Source of the DNA: Hyparrhenia diplandra
Taxonomy: Eukaryota; Streptophyta; Magnoliopsida; Poales; Poaceae
Direction of reading: 5' to 3'
Assembly (NCBI GenBank): GCA_015847255.1
Contig: JADLZK010005528.1
Location: forward strand, 248,001 to 312,000
DNA length: 64,000 bases
Under the pieces are notes generated by a model that did not search any database, had not been told where the DNA came from, and was given only the letters and a program-made list of their open reading frames with translations. The translations under genes and the position numbers were made by a program. Of the stretch, positions 1 to 12,469 are shown piece after piece. Numbering within the stretch: position 1 is the stretch's first letter; each line of letters starts with the position of its first letter.

Positions 1-1900
1 CTTTTGTAGATGCTTAAGGAGCATGCTTTATTTTGTGCTGTCAAATTAGTAACTCCCAAGCCATCATTCGGCTTCGTACACAGACCAAGGGCCAAGCTGG
101 TTTTGATGGTTTTTGCTGATCAAGTGAGAACCATGCCATAAACAACATTTTCTAAAGTTATCAATTTGTTTGATCACGGTTTCTGGTAGAAGGTTGGAAG
201 AGTTGTAAGAACTGCATTAGTGAGATGTAACCTGCCTGTATCACTTGGAAAGGACAAAAAACCACCAATCTTCTCACATTTTGAAACCGAAGGCTAGAAA
301 TTTGCCAAGGTCTCACTAAACTTGAAGGAAGGCCCAAATAGGTGAATGGTATAGATCATTTAGAGAGAAACCGTACTAGCTAGAATATCAAACTTCTCTT
401 CAATCACATTAATAGGAACCATAAAGGAATTAACCAAGTTTACCCCTGTGGATTCTGCAAATTCAGATAATAAATCCTTCAGACATAATTGGGTGACATC
501 CCCTTGCATAAAATGAGTGTACCATCTACATACTATAGGATAGGGAAATCTTCAGGTGTGTTTAGTTCGTTTCCCAAACAGGCCTGGCTAGAAAAACTAA
601 GCCGGGCTAGTTCAAGCTTGTCCCAAGCAAGCCAAAACCGGGCCTGTTTGGTTGCATACGTTGTGGCTAGCCTCCGGATGTGTTTGGTTGGCCGGCTTGT
701 ATTCATGCAGTTACCTCCTCTAGATTGGTAAGTTTGCCCCTTAGAGGCATTTCCTCAAACATGTGACAACCTTGAAGAGCACCAGGCGAGCACAGGGCGA
801 CAACAAGCATGACAAAAAAGTGGCACCACGGCAAGCCTAGCAAGCACTTCGTCCAAGATGAGCACAACATGGCAATCACGGTGGCACCACGGCTGGCACA
901 ACAGAGTAGGGTGAGCACAGCGGCCAACAACAAATTGATGTCGCTCCGGACCGGGGCTCTAGCTCCTCACGACGGTGTAGGTACAACTCCCAAAAGTTGA
1001 AGACCGGGAACAACTAGAAATACTAGTCGTCCCGTGCGTGCATGCCTGGCGGACCAGCAAAGAACGCCGCATCGGCGAGGGTGTCCCAAGCTCAAGCCGG
1101 GAAGGTACGTCACTCTCCGGTGCCGCCATGCTAGATAAGAGGTTGGCAAGCTTTGTTCCGCACCTCCGTCCACACCTTGGCATCTGTTCCCCAAATTGGT
1201 TGCATTAATGTGTTTTCGAGCTCCCAAGGCCTGCGTTGTTAGGTTTCTCAAGGTCTTGATCCAGATCCCGCAAATGTGTTGTGAATCTTGATTTAATGGG
1301 CGAGCAATGAGCGGTGGATCCGATTGCCTTTGGGTTGTGACTTATGCTCTTGCATGAGGGTTGCAATGCTGGCCACGTTGGTAGCGTCCATGTCTACAAA
1401 GTTCCTCTTGAAAGGCAATCAAAGTATCCTCACCATAATAGTGTCATTTGTACCACCTTTGTCGTCTCTATTGATGATGATGGGGTCATTGGGATCTCCT
1501 TGAGTAGCTGGTTGCATTAGCCATTCGTCCATGAGAAGGAATCTTGCATTGCCGATAGTTTTGGCTGTGGTGCTTGCACAACCATTGCTCTTCGACAAGA
1601 CAGCGTGGCGGTGGACACCGATGCGGATTAATAGTGGATAGCTATGCTTTTTTTAGACTATAGTGGATGAAAGGCAAAGAGCGACATGGGAAAATAATTG
1701 CTTGACAATATCAGCGACACTTGTGTTTTCGAGCCGTCTAGGTCTCTTACTATAAGGCCTTACTGCGACGACTTCCAATGTCGAGTGCCATGATCATTAT
1801 TTTAGATAGCTCTGTTTGGAGAATCACATGAGCAAAAATATCCCTTGCAGTTGCAAGTAATCATATGAAATAGTAGGTCAAATATCTATGTTTTTAGTAA
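1..1900. other. Intergenic, no recognised gene
   Basis: No domain or convincing gene was recognised. Short open frames on both strands around 490-1250 look random. A stretch near 550-700 contains the phrases GTGTTTAGTTCG and CCTGTTTGGTTG, which resemble termini of grass MITEs, but I could not pair two termini or find a target duplication. The 5' exon (coiled coil and P-loop) expected upstream of the NLR remnant at about 1960 is not visible here. Confidence 0.5.
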
Positions 1901-2334
1901 TGTATTGTGTTGCTATAATTTTTATTTCACTTACAACATCTTTTCTCTGTTGCCATGCAGCTACTTGTTGTTAATTGATGATATGTGGTCTACATTAACG
2001 TCGGACCAGATCAGAAGTTCATTACCTCCAAGTAATATATACACAAGGAAAGTAGTCTTTGCAAGATTTCAAGTTGTTACCACAACATGTACAATAGATG
2101 AGAAAATTCAGAATATCAAATCCCTTGGTCCTGAAGAATCTAAAAACATGTTTAAGCAAGCGGTCTTAGAATCGGAATGAAAGAGGACAAATATAGAAAT
2201 ATAGATGAGGTCACGGAGAAAGGCGTGAACATATGTGGGGGGCTTCCTTTGGCTTTAGTTAGCATGGATGGTTATAATGTAGGCTGCAATAAAAAGCCCG
2301 AGGAATTGTTAAAGCATTGTCAATATATGTGTCG

Positions 2335-2418
2335 AGTCAACCGGAGATCATTGGGAAGGTCTCAACAAGGAAGAAGAGTCAACCAAAGATCATCGGGAAT
2401 GTCTCAACCAGGAAGAAG
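2335..2418. repeat. 42-bp tandem duplication inside the NLR pseudogene
   Basis: Two adjacent copies, each starting AGTCAACC, lie at 2335-2376 and 2377-2418 with a few mismatches. The homologous position of the NLR gene (about 37020-37070) has no such duplication, so it arose in this pseudogene. Confidence 0.75.
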
Positions 2419-2722
2419 CGGGTAGAATCATCGATTCTTTGCTACAATGACATGTCTGCTGAAATCAAGATTTGCTCACTATACCCGAGCATATTTCCTA
2501 AAGGCAGCAGTAGCAAGAAGATTTGACAAGGCGATGGATAGCTGAAGGTTTTGTTAGTGAGAGGTAGGGGATGAGCATGGAGGATGTTGTCGACACATAT
2601 CTCAACTTGTGAGGAGAAAAATCATAAGGCAGTGGATTGGAGCACAGCAGCAATGGGAAGGTGAAGAGTTGTGTTGTTCATGACATGATTCTTGAGCACA
2701 TTGTAGCAAAGGCAAGCGATGA

Positions 2723-2942
2723 AAATTTCATCGATGTGGTTGGTGGCCAGCGGCTCATGTGGCCACCTAGCACCAAAGTCGACAGCTGCCCTTCTAATTT
2801 GTGACTCCAAGCATGCAAATGATACAGATAAAAAATTTCATCACGTGGTTGGTGGCCACCGGCTCATGTAGCCACCTAGCGGCAAAGTCCGATGGTTGTC
2901 CCTTCAAAGTTTGTGACTCCAAGCGTGCATGGATTTAAAATT
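2723..2942. repeat. About 110-bp tandem duplication inside the NLR pseudogene
   Basis: Two adjacent diverged copies of the segment following the MHD motif, each containing ATTTCATC, GTGGTTGGTGGCCA and GGCTCATGT, are offset by about 110 bp. The relative near 37365-37480 has the segment once. The copies differ by substitutions and small indels, so the duplication is not recent. Confidence 0.75.
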
Positions 2943-3472
2943 ATATAGATCATGTCTCATGTATGGTCATCGACCATGTTTGGTCCTTGACCATGTTTGG
3001 TAGCTTAAACCGACTTCCTTTCCACTACTTCAAGTTTAAAATTATATAGATCCTAGATCTTGAAGGATGCATGGATTTCATACAACACCATACAAAAGAG
3101 ATATGCAAAATGATTTTTCTCAAGTATCTAAGTCTTTGAAGAACTACCATGAAAATGCTTCCTAAATCAATAAAAAGCTTGAGCGAAGATTACGGTCATA
3201 AGGGAGATTAATATCTTTGAGCTTCAAACACGTCTACAATCTTGAACGACCGGGTTAACATACTTAGTGGGAACAAAAGAACAGGCAAGACGCCGAGGAT
3301 CCCTAAAGAGCTGACCATTAAGAAGAAGATGACAGCACTACGCACACTTTCAGGATCGAGACCTACACCATTTGACTGAGTTGAGAAAGCTTTCCATTTA
3401 CAGGCTTAGGATAAAGAAGTGGAGCAAGGCCTTTAAAGACTAACGCTCTTCTATTGAGTATCTAAGTGGCTT

Positions 3473-5910
3473 ATGAGAATGAGAGATGATGGTTATGCAG
3501 CCCTGAAACTAGATATGAGTAAGGCTTATGATAGAATTGAATGGCACTTTCTAAGAAGCATGATGGAAAGGTTGGGGTTTGCTGCTCGGTGGGTTGATCT
3601 GATCATGCAATGTGTATGTACTGTCACCTATAAAATCAAGGTGAATGGGGTATTGACAGAGGAGATTACACCATCGAGAGGACTAAGACAGGGTGACCCA
3701 CTTTCCCCCTACTTATTCCTCTTGTGTGCAGAAGGATTCTCAAGCTTACTGAATGAGGCAGAAAGACTTGGAGATTTGGAGGGGGTGACTATATGTACAG
3801 GGGCACCGAGTATTACTCACCTACTGTTTGCAGATGATTCTTTGCTTCTCCTGAAAGTTAATGAAAGGAATGCAAGTCACCTGCAACATGTGCTACATCT
3901 ATATGAGGAATGCTCGGGGCAGATGATAAACAAGGAGAAATCATCGATCCTATTTAGCAACAATTGTGATCATGATAAAAGAGTGGCCTTCAAGGCAGCA
4001 CTGGAGCTATCCCAAGAAGCTAAGACTGATAAATATTTGGGTTACCGATTTACATGGGAAGATCTCGGTCTAAGATGTTTGCTTACCTCAAAGAGAGAGT
4101 ATGGAAAAGAATTCAAGGTTGGATGGAAAAGTTGTTATCCCGAGCTGGAAAGGAGACTCTTGTCAAGGAGGTTGCGCAAGCTATCCCTAGCTATGCAATG
4201 CCGTGCTTTGATCTGACAAAAACCCTATGTGATGAGATTAGTGCCATGATCTGCAGGTTTTGGTGGGCACAACAGGACAATGAAAGGAAGCTTCATTGGC
4301 TATCTTGGCACACACTATCCAGCCGCAAGGAGAAGGGAGGGCTAGGCTATAGAGATTTGCACTTGTTCAATCTTGCTATGCTTGCCCGACAAGGGTGGAG
4401 ATTGATCCAGCAACCTGACTCGCTATGTGCTCGATTGCTTCATGCCAGATACTGGCCGAACGGTAATATTTGGTCAGCTTCGAGGGCCCCTGGGATTTCA
4501 CACTTGGAGAAGCATTTTGCGGGGACTAAGAGCTATGGAGCAAGGTATCATATGGAGAATTGGAGATGGTTCATCTGTTTGTATTTGGGAGGACCCTTGG
4601 ATCCCGGCCGGAGCTATCAAGCGTCCAAGAATGCCCCGGCGGCATGCTATTGTTTCAAAAGTGTCTGATCTCATTGATCCGCACACGGGCTATTGGGACA
4701 TTGAGCTGTTAAAGGATGTGTTTTGGGAGGAAGATGTTCTTAATATTCTTACCATCCCAGTTCACATTGATAGAGAGGATACGGTGGCCTGGCACTATGA
4801 CAAGAAGGGAGTCTTCGGTAAAAGTCCGCTTATCATGTTCTTGAGGATAATGCGGAGATTCAACATGTTCGTCGAGACAGGGAGTCGTCAAGTGCATCCC
4901 GAGTCATGGTCAAAATGTTTGGAAGAAGATTTGGTGCTTGCATGGGCCTCCAAAAATTAAGCAGCTGATCCGGCGTGTGGCGCACAACAGCTTGACTGGC
5001 TTTCAAGTTGAATATAAGAAAGAAGGGGATTCAGCTAGACACGGCCTGTCCGGACCTTTGTAGGTATGATGAAGATGCACGCGCCTTGTTTTTCGAAATG
5101 CAAAGAAACTTCGAAAGTCTTTGGAGAGAGCTTGGTCTTGAATCTTGCGAGACTCCGGTTACTAGCGGCAAATACGGTGTTGAGTTCGTCAAAATCATGC
5201 TATCATTCGGGGCCGACTTATGCACCATGGCCTCGGTGTTGATTTGGCGGTGGTGGACGGTCGAAACAAGGTCAATTCGGGAGCCGATGCCGACTAGCCA
5301 AGAAACAAGTAGCAATGGTTAAGCAAATGGCGTGGGATATTTTACGTTCGAATCAAAGGTGAGCCACGGTAGGCTATCACTCATCGGTGTTGGCGACCAC
5401 CTCCAATTGAAGTGCTGAAGATCAATGTGGATGGGGCGTTCCTTGAAGACTCAAAGAAGGGTGCATGGGGCTTTGTTATTCGCGATCATGAGGGTTACGG
5501 TGCTCTAGCGGGAGGAGGTAACCTAGGACCCATGCATGACATACGATGGTTTGAGACAATGGCCTTTAAGCGAGGCAATTGAGGCGGCTACTCACTTTGG
5601 GATGTCCAAGATAATGATCGAAACTGACTCAGCGTTGTTGGTGGAAGCAATTGAGTCGTCGACACATGATATGGCGCTAAGTGGCGGTCTGTTCCGGGAG
5701 ATCCGAAATCATATTAGTGATAATTTCACGGTCTTTAGCATAAATAAGATTCCTAGAGCTTGTAATTCTTGTGCTCATGAGATTGCTCATTTTGCTTTGA
5801 ATTGGGACTTGGGTCAGTACCAGGTGTGGACTGACCTCCTCCCGGAGTTTGTAACACATATGATGGCTTGCGATTCAGCTGAGCATCCGTTGATTAATGC
5901 AATGCAGTAA
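3473..5910 (+). pseudogene. LINE ORF2 remnant: reverse transcriptase, zinc-binding region, RNase H
   Basis: The reverse transcriptase part (3473-4216) shows DMSKAYDRIEW, the block RGLRQGDPLSPYLF and the catalytic box FADDSLLL. After a frame change (about 4054) comes the conserved downstream region with RFWWAQ and GGLGYRDLHLFN. After another (about 4430) comes the stretch leading to the zinc-binding domain. A plant-LINE RNase H domain lies at about 5418-5910 (INVDGAF, IETDSALLVEAI, and RACNSCAHEIAHFAL near the end). The endonuclease and ORF1 are missing. At least three frameshifts make it inactive. Confidence 0.9.
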
Positions 5911-5932
5911 GCTGTTGGCATGATCAAAAAAA
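3473..5932 (+). mobile_element. 5'-truncated L1-type LINE with 17-bp target duplication
   Basis: A non-LTR retrotransposon is inserted in the NLR pseudogene. It is bounded by perfect direct repeats GAGTATCTAAGTGGCTT at 3456-3472 and 5933-5949, and ends in a short A tail (about 5926-5932). The 5' end is lost: the element begins inside the reverse transcriptase domain, as expected from incomplete target-primed reverse transcription. The insertion has the same orientation as the NLR remnant. Confidence 0.95.
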
Positions 5933-6450
5933 GAGTATCTAAGTGGCTTCTCTCTCACACCCTCATCATTTGTGATGATTAATCTCGGTTTCTTCAATCA
6001 TTTGATGCTCTTGCCAATCTCTCAAATTGTCCGGCAAGATGGTTAAGTTGTCTAGTTGGACAAAAGAATTTGATTATCTTAACAAGTAACCCTTCTAATA
6101 ACACTTTTGTGGGAAACTAACTTTAAAAAACTTAGCAACTTTAAGGCATTATTTTCTCTCACATTCACAAGTTCTACAGCCCAACAGGATAAAGAAATTG
6201 TGACCATTATTGAGAAAAATAGGTCAGGCCCCAATGGAGAAACCATTATTACTGCTGGCGGATTTTCCAATCTTAAACTTCTTCAGTTAACTGCTCCTCG
6301 CATGTCATTACTGTGTTTTGCCAAAACTGTTATGCCATGTCTAGAAAGGCTTAGCTGAATTTTAGCATGTTGGAAGATTTCTGGGCACGGAAAACATTCA
6401 GTGTCTTAAAGAGTTGCATGTAAGAATCAAAATGAAAAAAGAAGAAAGAA

Positions 6451-7096
6451 GACCAGAACAATGAATTGAGATGAGTTTCTATCTAATGCCGACAAACCCG
6501 GCTCTTTTCCTTCAACTCCCACCTTCACCCACACACTTTTATCTCTAAACAAGTCTAGTTCTAATCTCTCTCGTGGGGAGACTACAAAACTAGAACTCTC
6601 AACTTGTTGCTAGCTCTTCTAATTATATTCTAGGTCTTCTAGTTCTAGTTCTAGAACTAGTGGAGGCTATTAGCTCATGCTTGTTGAATAATGAAGTGAT
6701 ATGTGGCCCTTATTATATAGTAACCTTGGATGCACCGGAGCAGATCAAACCGACCTTGAACAACGGTGTAGATTGAAGCTTGATGGCGGTGGGAAACCGA
6801 CCTTTGAAGGATAGGGTCGACTAGTGGGGTCACCAACACGGGTGTGCTAGGTGGGCAACACGTCCCGTGCCTCGCCCTATGGCAGGTGTGCTCCACCCTC
6901 CATGGGTTGGATTCTGGGGTCTTCTAGATTTTTCTTTTGTCCAAGTTGGACTGAAATATGTTTTGTGTGATGTTGCATATCTCTTGAATATTTTCATGTA
7001 TAGTCCCCGAAAATACACAAATCACCAAAACTTGTGGAATTTTGTCAAGACAAACCATAATTCTATGTTTGGGATCATTTTTATGCATTTCTTGTG
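6451..7096. other. Intergenic, no recognised feature
   Basis: No gene is recognised. It holds a short CTAGTT-rich tract (about 6570-6660) with a local palindrome TCTAGTTCTAGAACTAG and otherwise AT-rich sequence. Confidence 0.5.
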
Positions 7097-8222
7097 TTAT
7101 GGTGAGAGTTGATAATGGATGATAACAAGTGTCAACAACTGTATAGACTCAACATTGCAGTCTTTGCACGGGCAGAATATAAGTTGTCCATCCCCAGCAT
7201 CGGCTTTGGCAACGTTGATGAAGTTGCTACCGACCATCAAGTATTGCATGTCAGTACAATGTAGACCATACATCCACACTCTCGATCCATCTCTACACCC
7301 AATGCGGGGTAAACAACAATTGACCGATCAATTTAACCACACAATTAATGTTAAACTAATTATAGGAAAATTTATGTTATTTCTATGTTAAAAACAATTG
7401 TTATAGATGAAGAATAATTATGTTACCTCATGGCACATAATAATCATTCTACTTTCATGGCATGTAAAAAAAGCATACGATATTTATAAAAGATTAAAAT
7501 TGGCGTCTTAAGCATGATTAATTATTGAACCCATGTCAAATAAAATATGAAATTAATTTACATAAAAATTGAGAATTATAGGCTTAACCATTAACATCAA
7601 TTTAGCTAGCTATAATCATCAATCTACCATGTAATTTACTAGGGATTCATAGACACTAACCTTTTGGAATTTGAATTCACCAAATTATGGATGCCTTGCT
7701 CAAGGTTCGATTGAAATAGTTCCCTAAAATGGAGAAACAGTTGCCATGAGAATCAAGCAATCTATCCACCAAAACACTTGTTAAGCTACAAAATTGAAGG
7801 AGTACATGACAATTACTAACCTCAATGCAAGAAGACCACGCTAACTGATGAAAATCCAACCAGCTTTTTGAGCTTCACGGTGAAAAGTGACTGCAACAAT
7901 GGAGAAGAGCTCTAGCATGCAAGGTCGATCCTAAGAGAGAGGAGGAGGTCGGCGGCAGGCAGGTGGCAGCTTTTTGTACAGTGAAACTCATTGCCGGCTC
8001 TATCCAAGAACTGGCAGTGGAAGTCCTTATCACTGCTGCTTCGTGACTAAAACCAGTAGTTAATAACCACCCAACCTTTTGTGTCGGTTCTAACCACAAA
8101 CCGGGACTGATGGAGAATTTCATTGCTGGTTTTTGTTTAACCCCATTGATTGACTGCCCAAAGGTAGTTCACTCGAAACCACCAGTTCTGTCAAAACCGG
8201 CACTGAAAGTCAGTTCTGTAGT
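7097..8222 (-). mobile_element. CACTA (En/Spm-type) transposon fragment
   Basis: The right edge carries a CACTA-like terminus; read on the minus strand it begins CTACTACAGAACTGAC at about 8221. It is followed by the usual subterminal GTGCCGGTTTT and GTCGGTTT-like motifs (8050-8215). Inside, minus-strand 7279-7120 encodes GSNFINVA...FCPCKDCN, which resembles the transposase-associated cysteine domain at the N-terminus of TNP2-type CACTA proteins. The rest of the transposase and the opposite terminus were not found, so this is a truncated element. The left limit is uncertain. Confidence 0.55.
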
Positions 8223-8588
8223 AGGGGCAGATAGTTTCTACAAATAACGTGGCTCTCTCGAAGATCATGTATGGTTTTTACCAGTACGACTGTCCTATAT
8301 GTGTGCGGCACAGTATATGAGAAGGGTACACGAGAAAACCAAGTCTTCATTTGATTGACGACCAATCGATTCGAAACTGATAAACGGTATGGAGTCTATG
8401 GACTGCATCAGCTGCATGCAGTCTCCACCTCTCTTTAAACACGCTGGTTTCAGTTGTTTTATGGTTGGCCGAAACTGAATGGGGTCCCCTTATTACGCCA
8501 CCGCCAAGCAAAGCCGCCAACACAAAACGCCACTCCAGCCACGCACGCTCGAGATCGAGATCCCGCCTGCTACCGGCCGGAGGTTACG
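8223..8588. promoter_or_regulatory. Likely promoter/5' flank of the F-box gene
   Basis: This is the gap between the CACTA end and the F-box start codon. A weak TATA-like TCTTTAAAC occurs near 8434, and the sequence becomes GC-rich toward the ATG. It is called from position only. Confidence 0.3.
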
Positions 8589-11040
8589 ATGGGTGGCGAC
8601 CACGACGACGATCCGCCGAGGTCGCTACCGGACGACGTGGTGCAGGACGAGGTCCTGTTGGAAATAAAAGCAATTCAGTGACGCAATAATTAATTCCGAC
8701 AATAAGAAAAAGATCTACAACATGTATCAGTAATATATGATTCATCACTAGCACTACGAAACTAGACAATCGCTGGTAATCTAGTGCTAGCAACAACAAG
8801 AACAAGAGGACGAACAAAATGGAGAGGATCGACATTCTTACGTTGGGGTTGTCGGCACTAGCAGCGCAAAGTAGGCGAAAGCAGACCGGCGATGGAGACC
8901 GGCGAAGAGGAAGAAGGCGTCCCGGCGAGCAGCGCGACGGCGCTTCCCAAAAAACCTAATACGTCCCCCTACCCGTGCGCGGGGACACGAGGAGACGTAG
9001 GCTTCGGAGCCTGCTCTCCCGACGACGATGGCACGTCGGCGACGGGATGGGGAAGACGGCGGCAGCGCAGGACGATGGTACTGGAAGAGAATGATTTCTC
9101 AGGTGATTAGGGACGACGTCTCGCCCCTCTATTTATACACGCAACGCAGCTAATAAGGCAAGTAATTGCCGCGTCAATCACAGCATTAAGGCAATAGAGC
9201 ACCGTTAGGGTTATTGCCATAATACGAGAATAATTGCTTTCCTAAATGGACCTTCCAAATAGGACAGCGCAATTTTCTCCATGCATGCAAAAATTTCGAG
9301 TAGCAAAAGGAAGCCGCGCACCCGCAAGCACGAGGGCGAAGAATGGCAGGACCATTCACGCGCATGTCGTGCGCCCGCAGCGTTCGCCCGCCCCGCCCGC
9401 CGCCCACGCCCAGCGAGTGAGCGGCAGCAGCGTGTTCTTCCCTTTTTTCCTCTCATCCATTGCTTCAACAAGGTGAAGACCACTCTCCTATTTAGGGTTG
9501 GCCTCCCCTCCTCCTAGTTGAGCAATGTGGGACTAAAGCCCCCACCATACCATGCATGTGTGAATGGGCCTTTGGGATTTATATTTGGGAATATTTGGGC
9601 CAAAGCCCAAATCTTCTAACAGGTCCTGGGCCGCCTCCCGCGGGGTGCCCTCGCCGTGTGCCGGTGCGTGTGCAAGGCGTGGCGCGACGCCATCGACGCG
9701 CGCCGCATGCTGCAGCCGGACCTCCTGCCGCTCGGCATCTTCTTCAACTTCGACGCCCAGCCGGCGCCGCCGCTGCTGTTCGCCCCACCCTCCATGGGGT
9801 GCAAGGTCGTGGCCGACCTGAGGAGCTTAGTGAAGACCGGCATCGACCCTCAATCGTCTTTTCCGTTCATGTCCGTCATCGACTGCTGCAACGGCCTCCT
9901 CTTGGCTGAGGACTATGTGGTGAACCCGGCCACAAGACAGTGCCAGAAGCTGCCGCCATGCCTGGCGCTGGAGGACGACTACGACGTGCACGACCACCTC
10001 CTGTTCGACCCTCGCGTGTCGCCACACTACCAGGTTCTTACGTTCAAACAACAATATACAGTGTGTGCATCAGGAATACTGGAGGATGGATTGGCCGAGT
10101 GGACGCCGTCGCCGTACATGATATGGCTCTACTCGTCTGAAACAAGGAGGTGGGAGGAGACTCCATTCGTCCGGGAAGGGGCTCCTGCAGGAATCCTTGC
10201 CGAGGCCCGATCAGCCGAAGAGCTTCCTGATTACCATCGTGCTGTCTACTGCCATGGAGTACTCTATGCAAAATGCACGGACCTTTTATCTTGAGGTATA
10301 TATATAAATTTCTGGAATGATCGATCGTAGCGCTTATTTTTTTTCAGTTCATTTGTGCAATGAGTATACATATATGTCAAAAGTATATGATCAATGACAG
10401 TGTCCTTTTAATTTCCCCTTGGTTTTTTTTTGAACAATGTTGCAGAATAACCTTATCAAACTGCAAGTACCAAGTAATTAAACTGCCCGAGGACGTTTGT
10501 GCGAGTTTGCGTCCCTACATTGATCTTGTGAAGTCCAAGTGTGGGGTGTATGTTGCCATTGTTGAACTGCGCAACCTACGGGTTTGGTTGCTCGATGAAT
10601 CTAGCGGCATGGCAGAGTGGATGCTCAAGTATAACATCAACTTGCAAGCTGTGCGTGCACAATTTCCACGGAACCGTGCTGAGTACCCAATCGACAGGCC
10701 TTGGATCATACATGGGAAAGGAATATTTGGGCAAGTCTACGGCAACAGACATTCAGTAGAAGATGAGTTCGAATGGGACTTTGACAAGAACAACATGCTT
10801 GAGATTGAACTCAAAGATGAGGAGTACCACCCTGGAGTTATAACCATGTTGGGATTCCATCCGCACAAGGAGGTGGCCTTTCTGAACATCTCAGATGCAA
10901 GAGTTGTGGCCTTCCATCTGGATGGCTCCAAGGTTCAAGATTTGGGTCCGTTCGATAATCCATATTCGACTAATCATGGTGATCCAACTGCATATTTTGT
11001 GTACACTCCTTGTTGGATGCCTGCCTGTATCGATGATTAG
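8589..11040 (+). pseudogene. F-box protein gene interrupted by a solo LTR and one frameshift
   Basis: Exon 1 consists of 8589-8655 plus 9627-10295; exon 2 is 10446-11040. The ATG opens MGGDHDDDPPRSLPDDVV, the start of an F-box (LPDDVV...EVL). The F-box continues after the LTR as LGRLPRGALAVCRCVCKAW, in exact frame if the LTR and one TSD copy are removed. The rest resembles grass F-box-associated domains (CCNGLLLAEDYVVNPATRQ; later VITMLGFHPHKEVAFLN). The donor GAG|GTATAT and acceptor TTGCAG|AATAAC are in phase only if one missing base near 10281-10290 is allowed; as given, a TGA precedes the donor. The uninterrupted protein would be about 443 residues. F-box proteins link Skp1-Cullin ubiquitin ligases to substrates; the substrate is unknown. 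The LTR alone should abolish the protein. Confidence 0.85.
8656..9621. mobile_element. Solo LTR, probably Ty1/copia, 966 bp
   Basis: It begins TGTTGGAAATAAAAG and ends CTTCTAACA (TG...CA). It is flanked by the perfect 5-bp duplication GGTCC at 8651-8655 and 9622-9626. No internal retrotransposon sequence or second LTR remains, so it is a product of LTR-LTR recombination. The TGTTGGAAATA start is typical of grass copia LTRs of the Angela/BARE type; that assignment is by resemblance. A TATA-like motif (CTATTTATAC, about 9127) lies inside and could start transcription into the 3' part of the F-box gene. Confidence 0.9.
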
Positions 11041-11082
11041 GACATATGTACGTTCTTCCTTGCTACTCCAAATTAACAATAA

Positions 11083-11340
11083 CACTACAACATGACCCTT
11101 AATACAAGGCATTTAAAAATGCCTTCAAAAGTGATAAAAATGCCTTCATAAACCTTTTTAGGCATTATTGGAAATGCCGGCTATAAGCTAGACTCAAAAG
11201 GTCTTTTGAGGCATTTTTTCAAAATGCCTTTCAATGTCAATATTTAAAGGCATTTTCTAGATGCCTATAATGCATTTTAAAGGCATTTTGTAAAAGCCTT
11301 AAAACATTAATGAAGGCATTATTAAAAATGCCTCCAAACC
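11083..11340. mobile_element. CACTA-like end with AAGGCATTT subterminal repeats
   Basis: It starts CACTACAACATGACCC at 11083, 43 bp after the F-box stop. It contains many direct and inverted copies of AAGGCATTT/AAATGCCTT, the organisation of CACTA subterminal regions. No matching second terminus was found downstream, so it is probably a truncated or deleted element. Confidence 0.55.
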
Positions 11341-12231
11341 CAAGGTAAATTAGTACAATCCATTTGAGAGTGAACCAATGTGAGCAAAATTAATAATATA
11401 TAGAAAGAAATATTTAAAACCATTCATAGGGACAAGTTCTATCTCCAAAAATTCATCAAACAGAGAAGTAAACATGATCCAGTTACAAATTTGAGTAACA
11501 ATGCATAGTATCACACATTGGAAGATGTAAAGTTGTAAACAAACATAAAAGTGGTCCTAGGAGAGTACTCAGCAGGTTCAGAATTCTAGTTACATCGCAT
11601 TTGAGCAGTACATATTCTACATATTGGTGTGCTGCATTCCTACTTTTGTCGCTCCCTCCTATTCTTCTCGGTGGGCCATCCGCTCTTCTGCTTCAAAGCC
11701 ACATCCTCTCATGGCATGGGCGCATGGCTGCATATATGTGAAACTGTAGGGGCATCAAATTTTAAGTGCCAAAGCACAAACACTAAAGAAAGTTGTACTG
11801 TGAAAGATATCCATAGTCCATCACATAACCTGAATTCTTAAGTACTAATAGATCAGAGGCCTAAAACTGTTTAAGTCCTCTATCTAATTTAAATCCCCTT
11901 GTATCTATAACTACAGCAATCATTTTATTTTCATGTGTTCTGCTTTCGTATTTGAATTGTCATAGCTCCACTATATTTGCATTTTGCCAAATCTGGAATA
12001 AATATGCGTGTAGATATGGTTAGGCGGCCATATCTGAAATAATAGGCCTGACAGCGGGTTGGGTTCAAACAGGTGGGTACGTTGGGTTCTATGAATGGAC
12101 CTCAAATGTACAACATCGGTAGGAGACCATCATCTATTACAGGGCTGCCGGAGAGACACCATGGTGCGAGGGCGGTGGCAGACTTGGACGGTGGCGGCAC
12201 CAGCTAGGGCGATGCCGCGAGGGAGAGAGCG
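11341..12231. other. Intergenic or CACTA interior, nothing recognised
   Basis: AT-rich, with no recognisable domain. It could be the interior of the CACTA-like element that starts at 11083, cut off by the duplicated NLR segment beginning near 12232. Confidence 0.4.
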
Positions 12232-12469
12232 CTGCTGGGTCAGGCGTGGGGGTCAGGCCGGCAGGCCGCGGCGGGGTGGGGACCGAGCAAGAACTGACAT
12301 AGTAGTGCGATGTAAATTGGAAAAACTATGCAAGAGAAGGAAAAAATCATAAATAGTAACCAACAAATGATTTAACCAGCGATTCAATTCTTGTTCTTGG
12401 ATATTCTTGAATAATTCCGAGATCACTCACTGTATGAATGGAACTTTTATACACATCTTAAATAAGCAT

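Larger units (their letters stand above)
1950..6450 (+). pseudogene. NLR (CC-NB-LRR type) pseudogene, exon 2 only, split by a LINE
   Basis: This is a degenerate copy of the second exon of the NLR gene at 31784-38618. It starts after an intron acceptor (GCCATGCAG, about 1960) with kinase-2 (LLLIDDMW). It continues with a damaged RNBS-B region, a GLPL motif (GGLPLALVSM, about 2240), the RNBS-D region (SLYPSIFPKGS, about 2480), and fragments matching the MHD and LRR parts up to about 3472. After the LINE it resumes at about 5950 and runs to about 6450, matching the last LRRs of the intact relative. At least three frame changes and several stops make it non-functional. No coiled-coil or P-loop exon is found upstream, so it is also 5' truncated. 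In the intact family the protein is a cytoplasmic immune receptor. Confidence 0.85.

Noticed and set aside
6640..6665. TCTAGAACTAGTGGA resembles a cloning-vector polylinker
   Set aside because: The similarity stops after about 15 bases and the surrounding CTAGTT-rich tract explains it; no other vector sequence is present.
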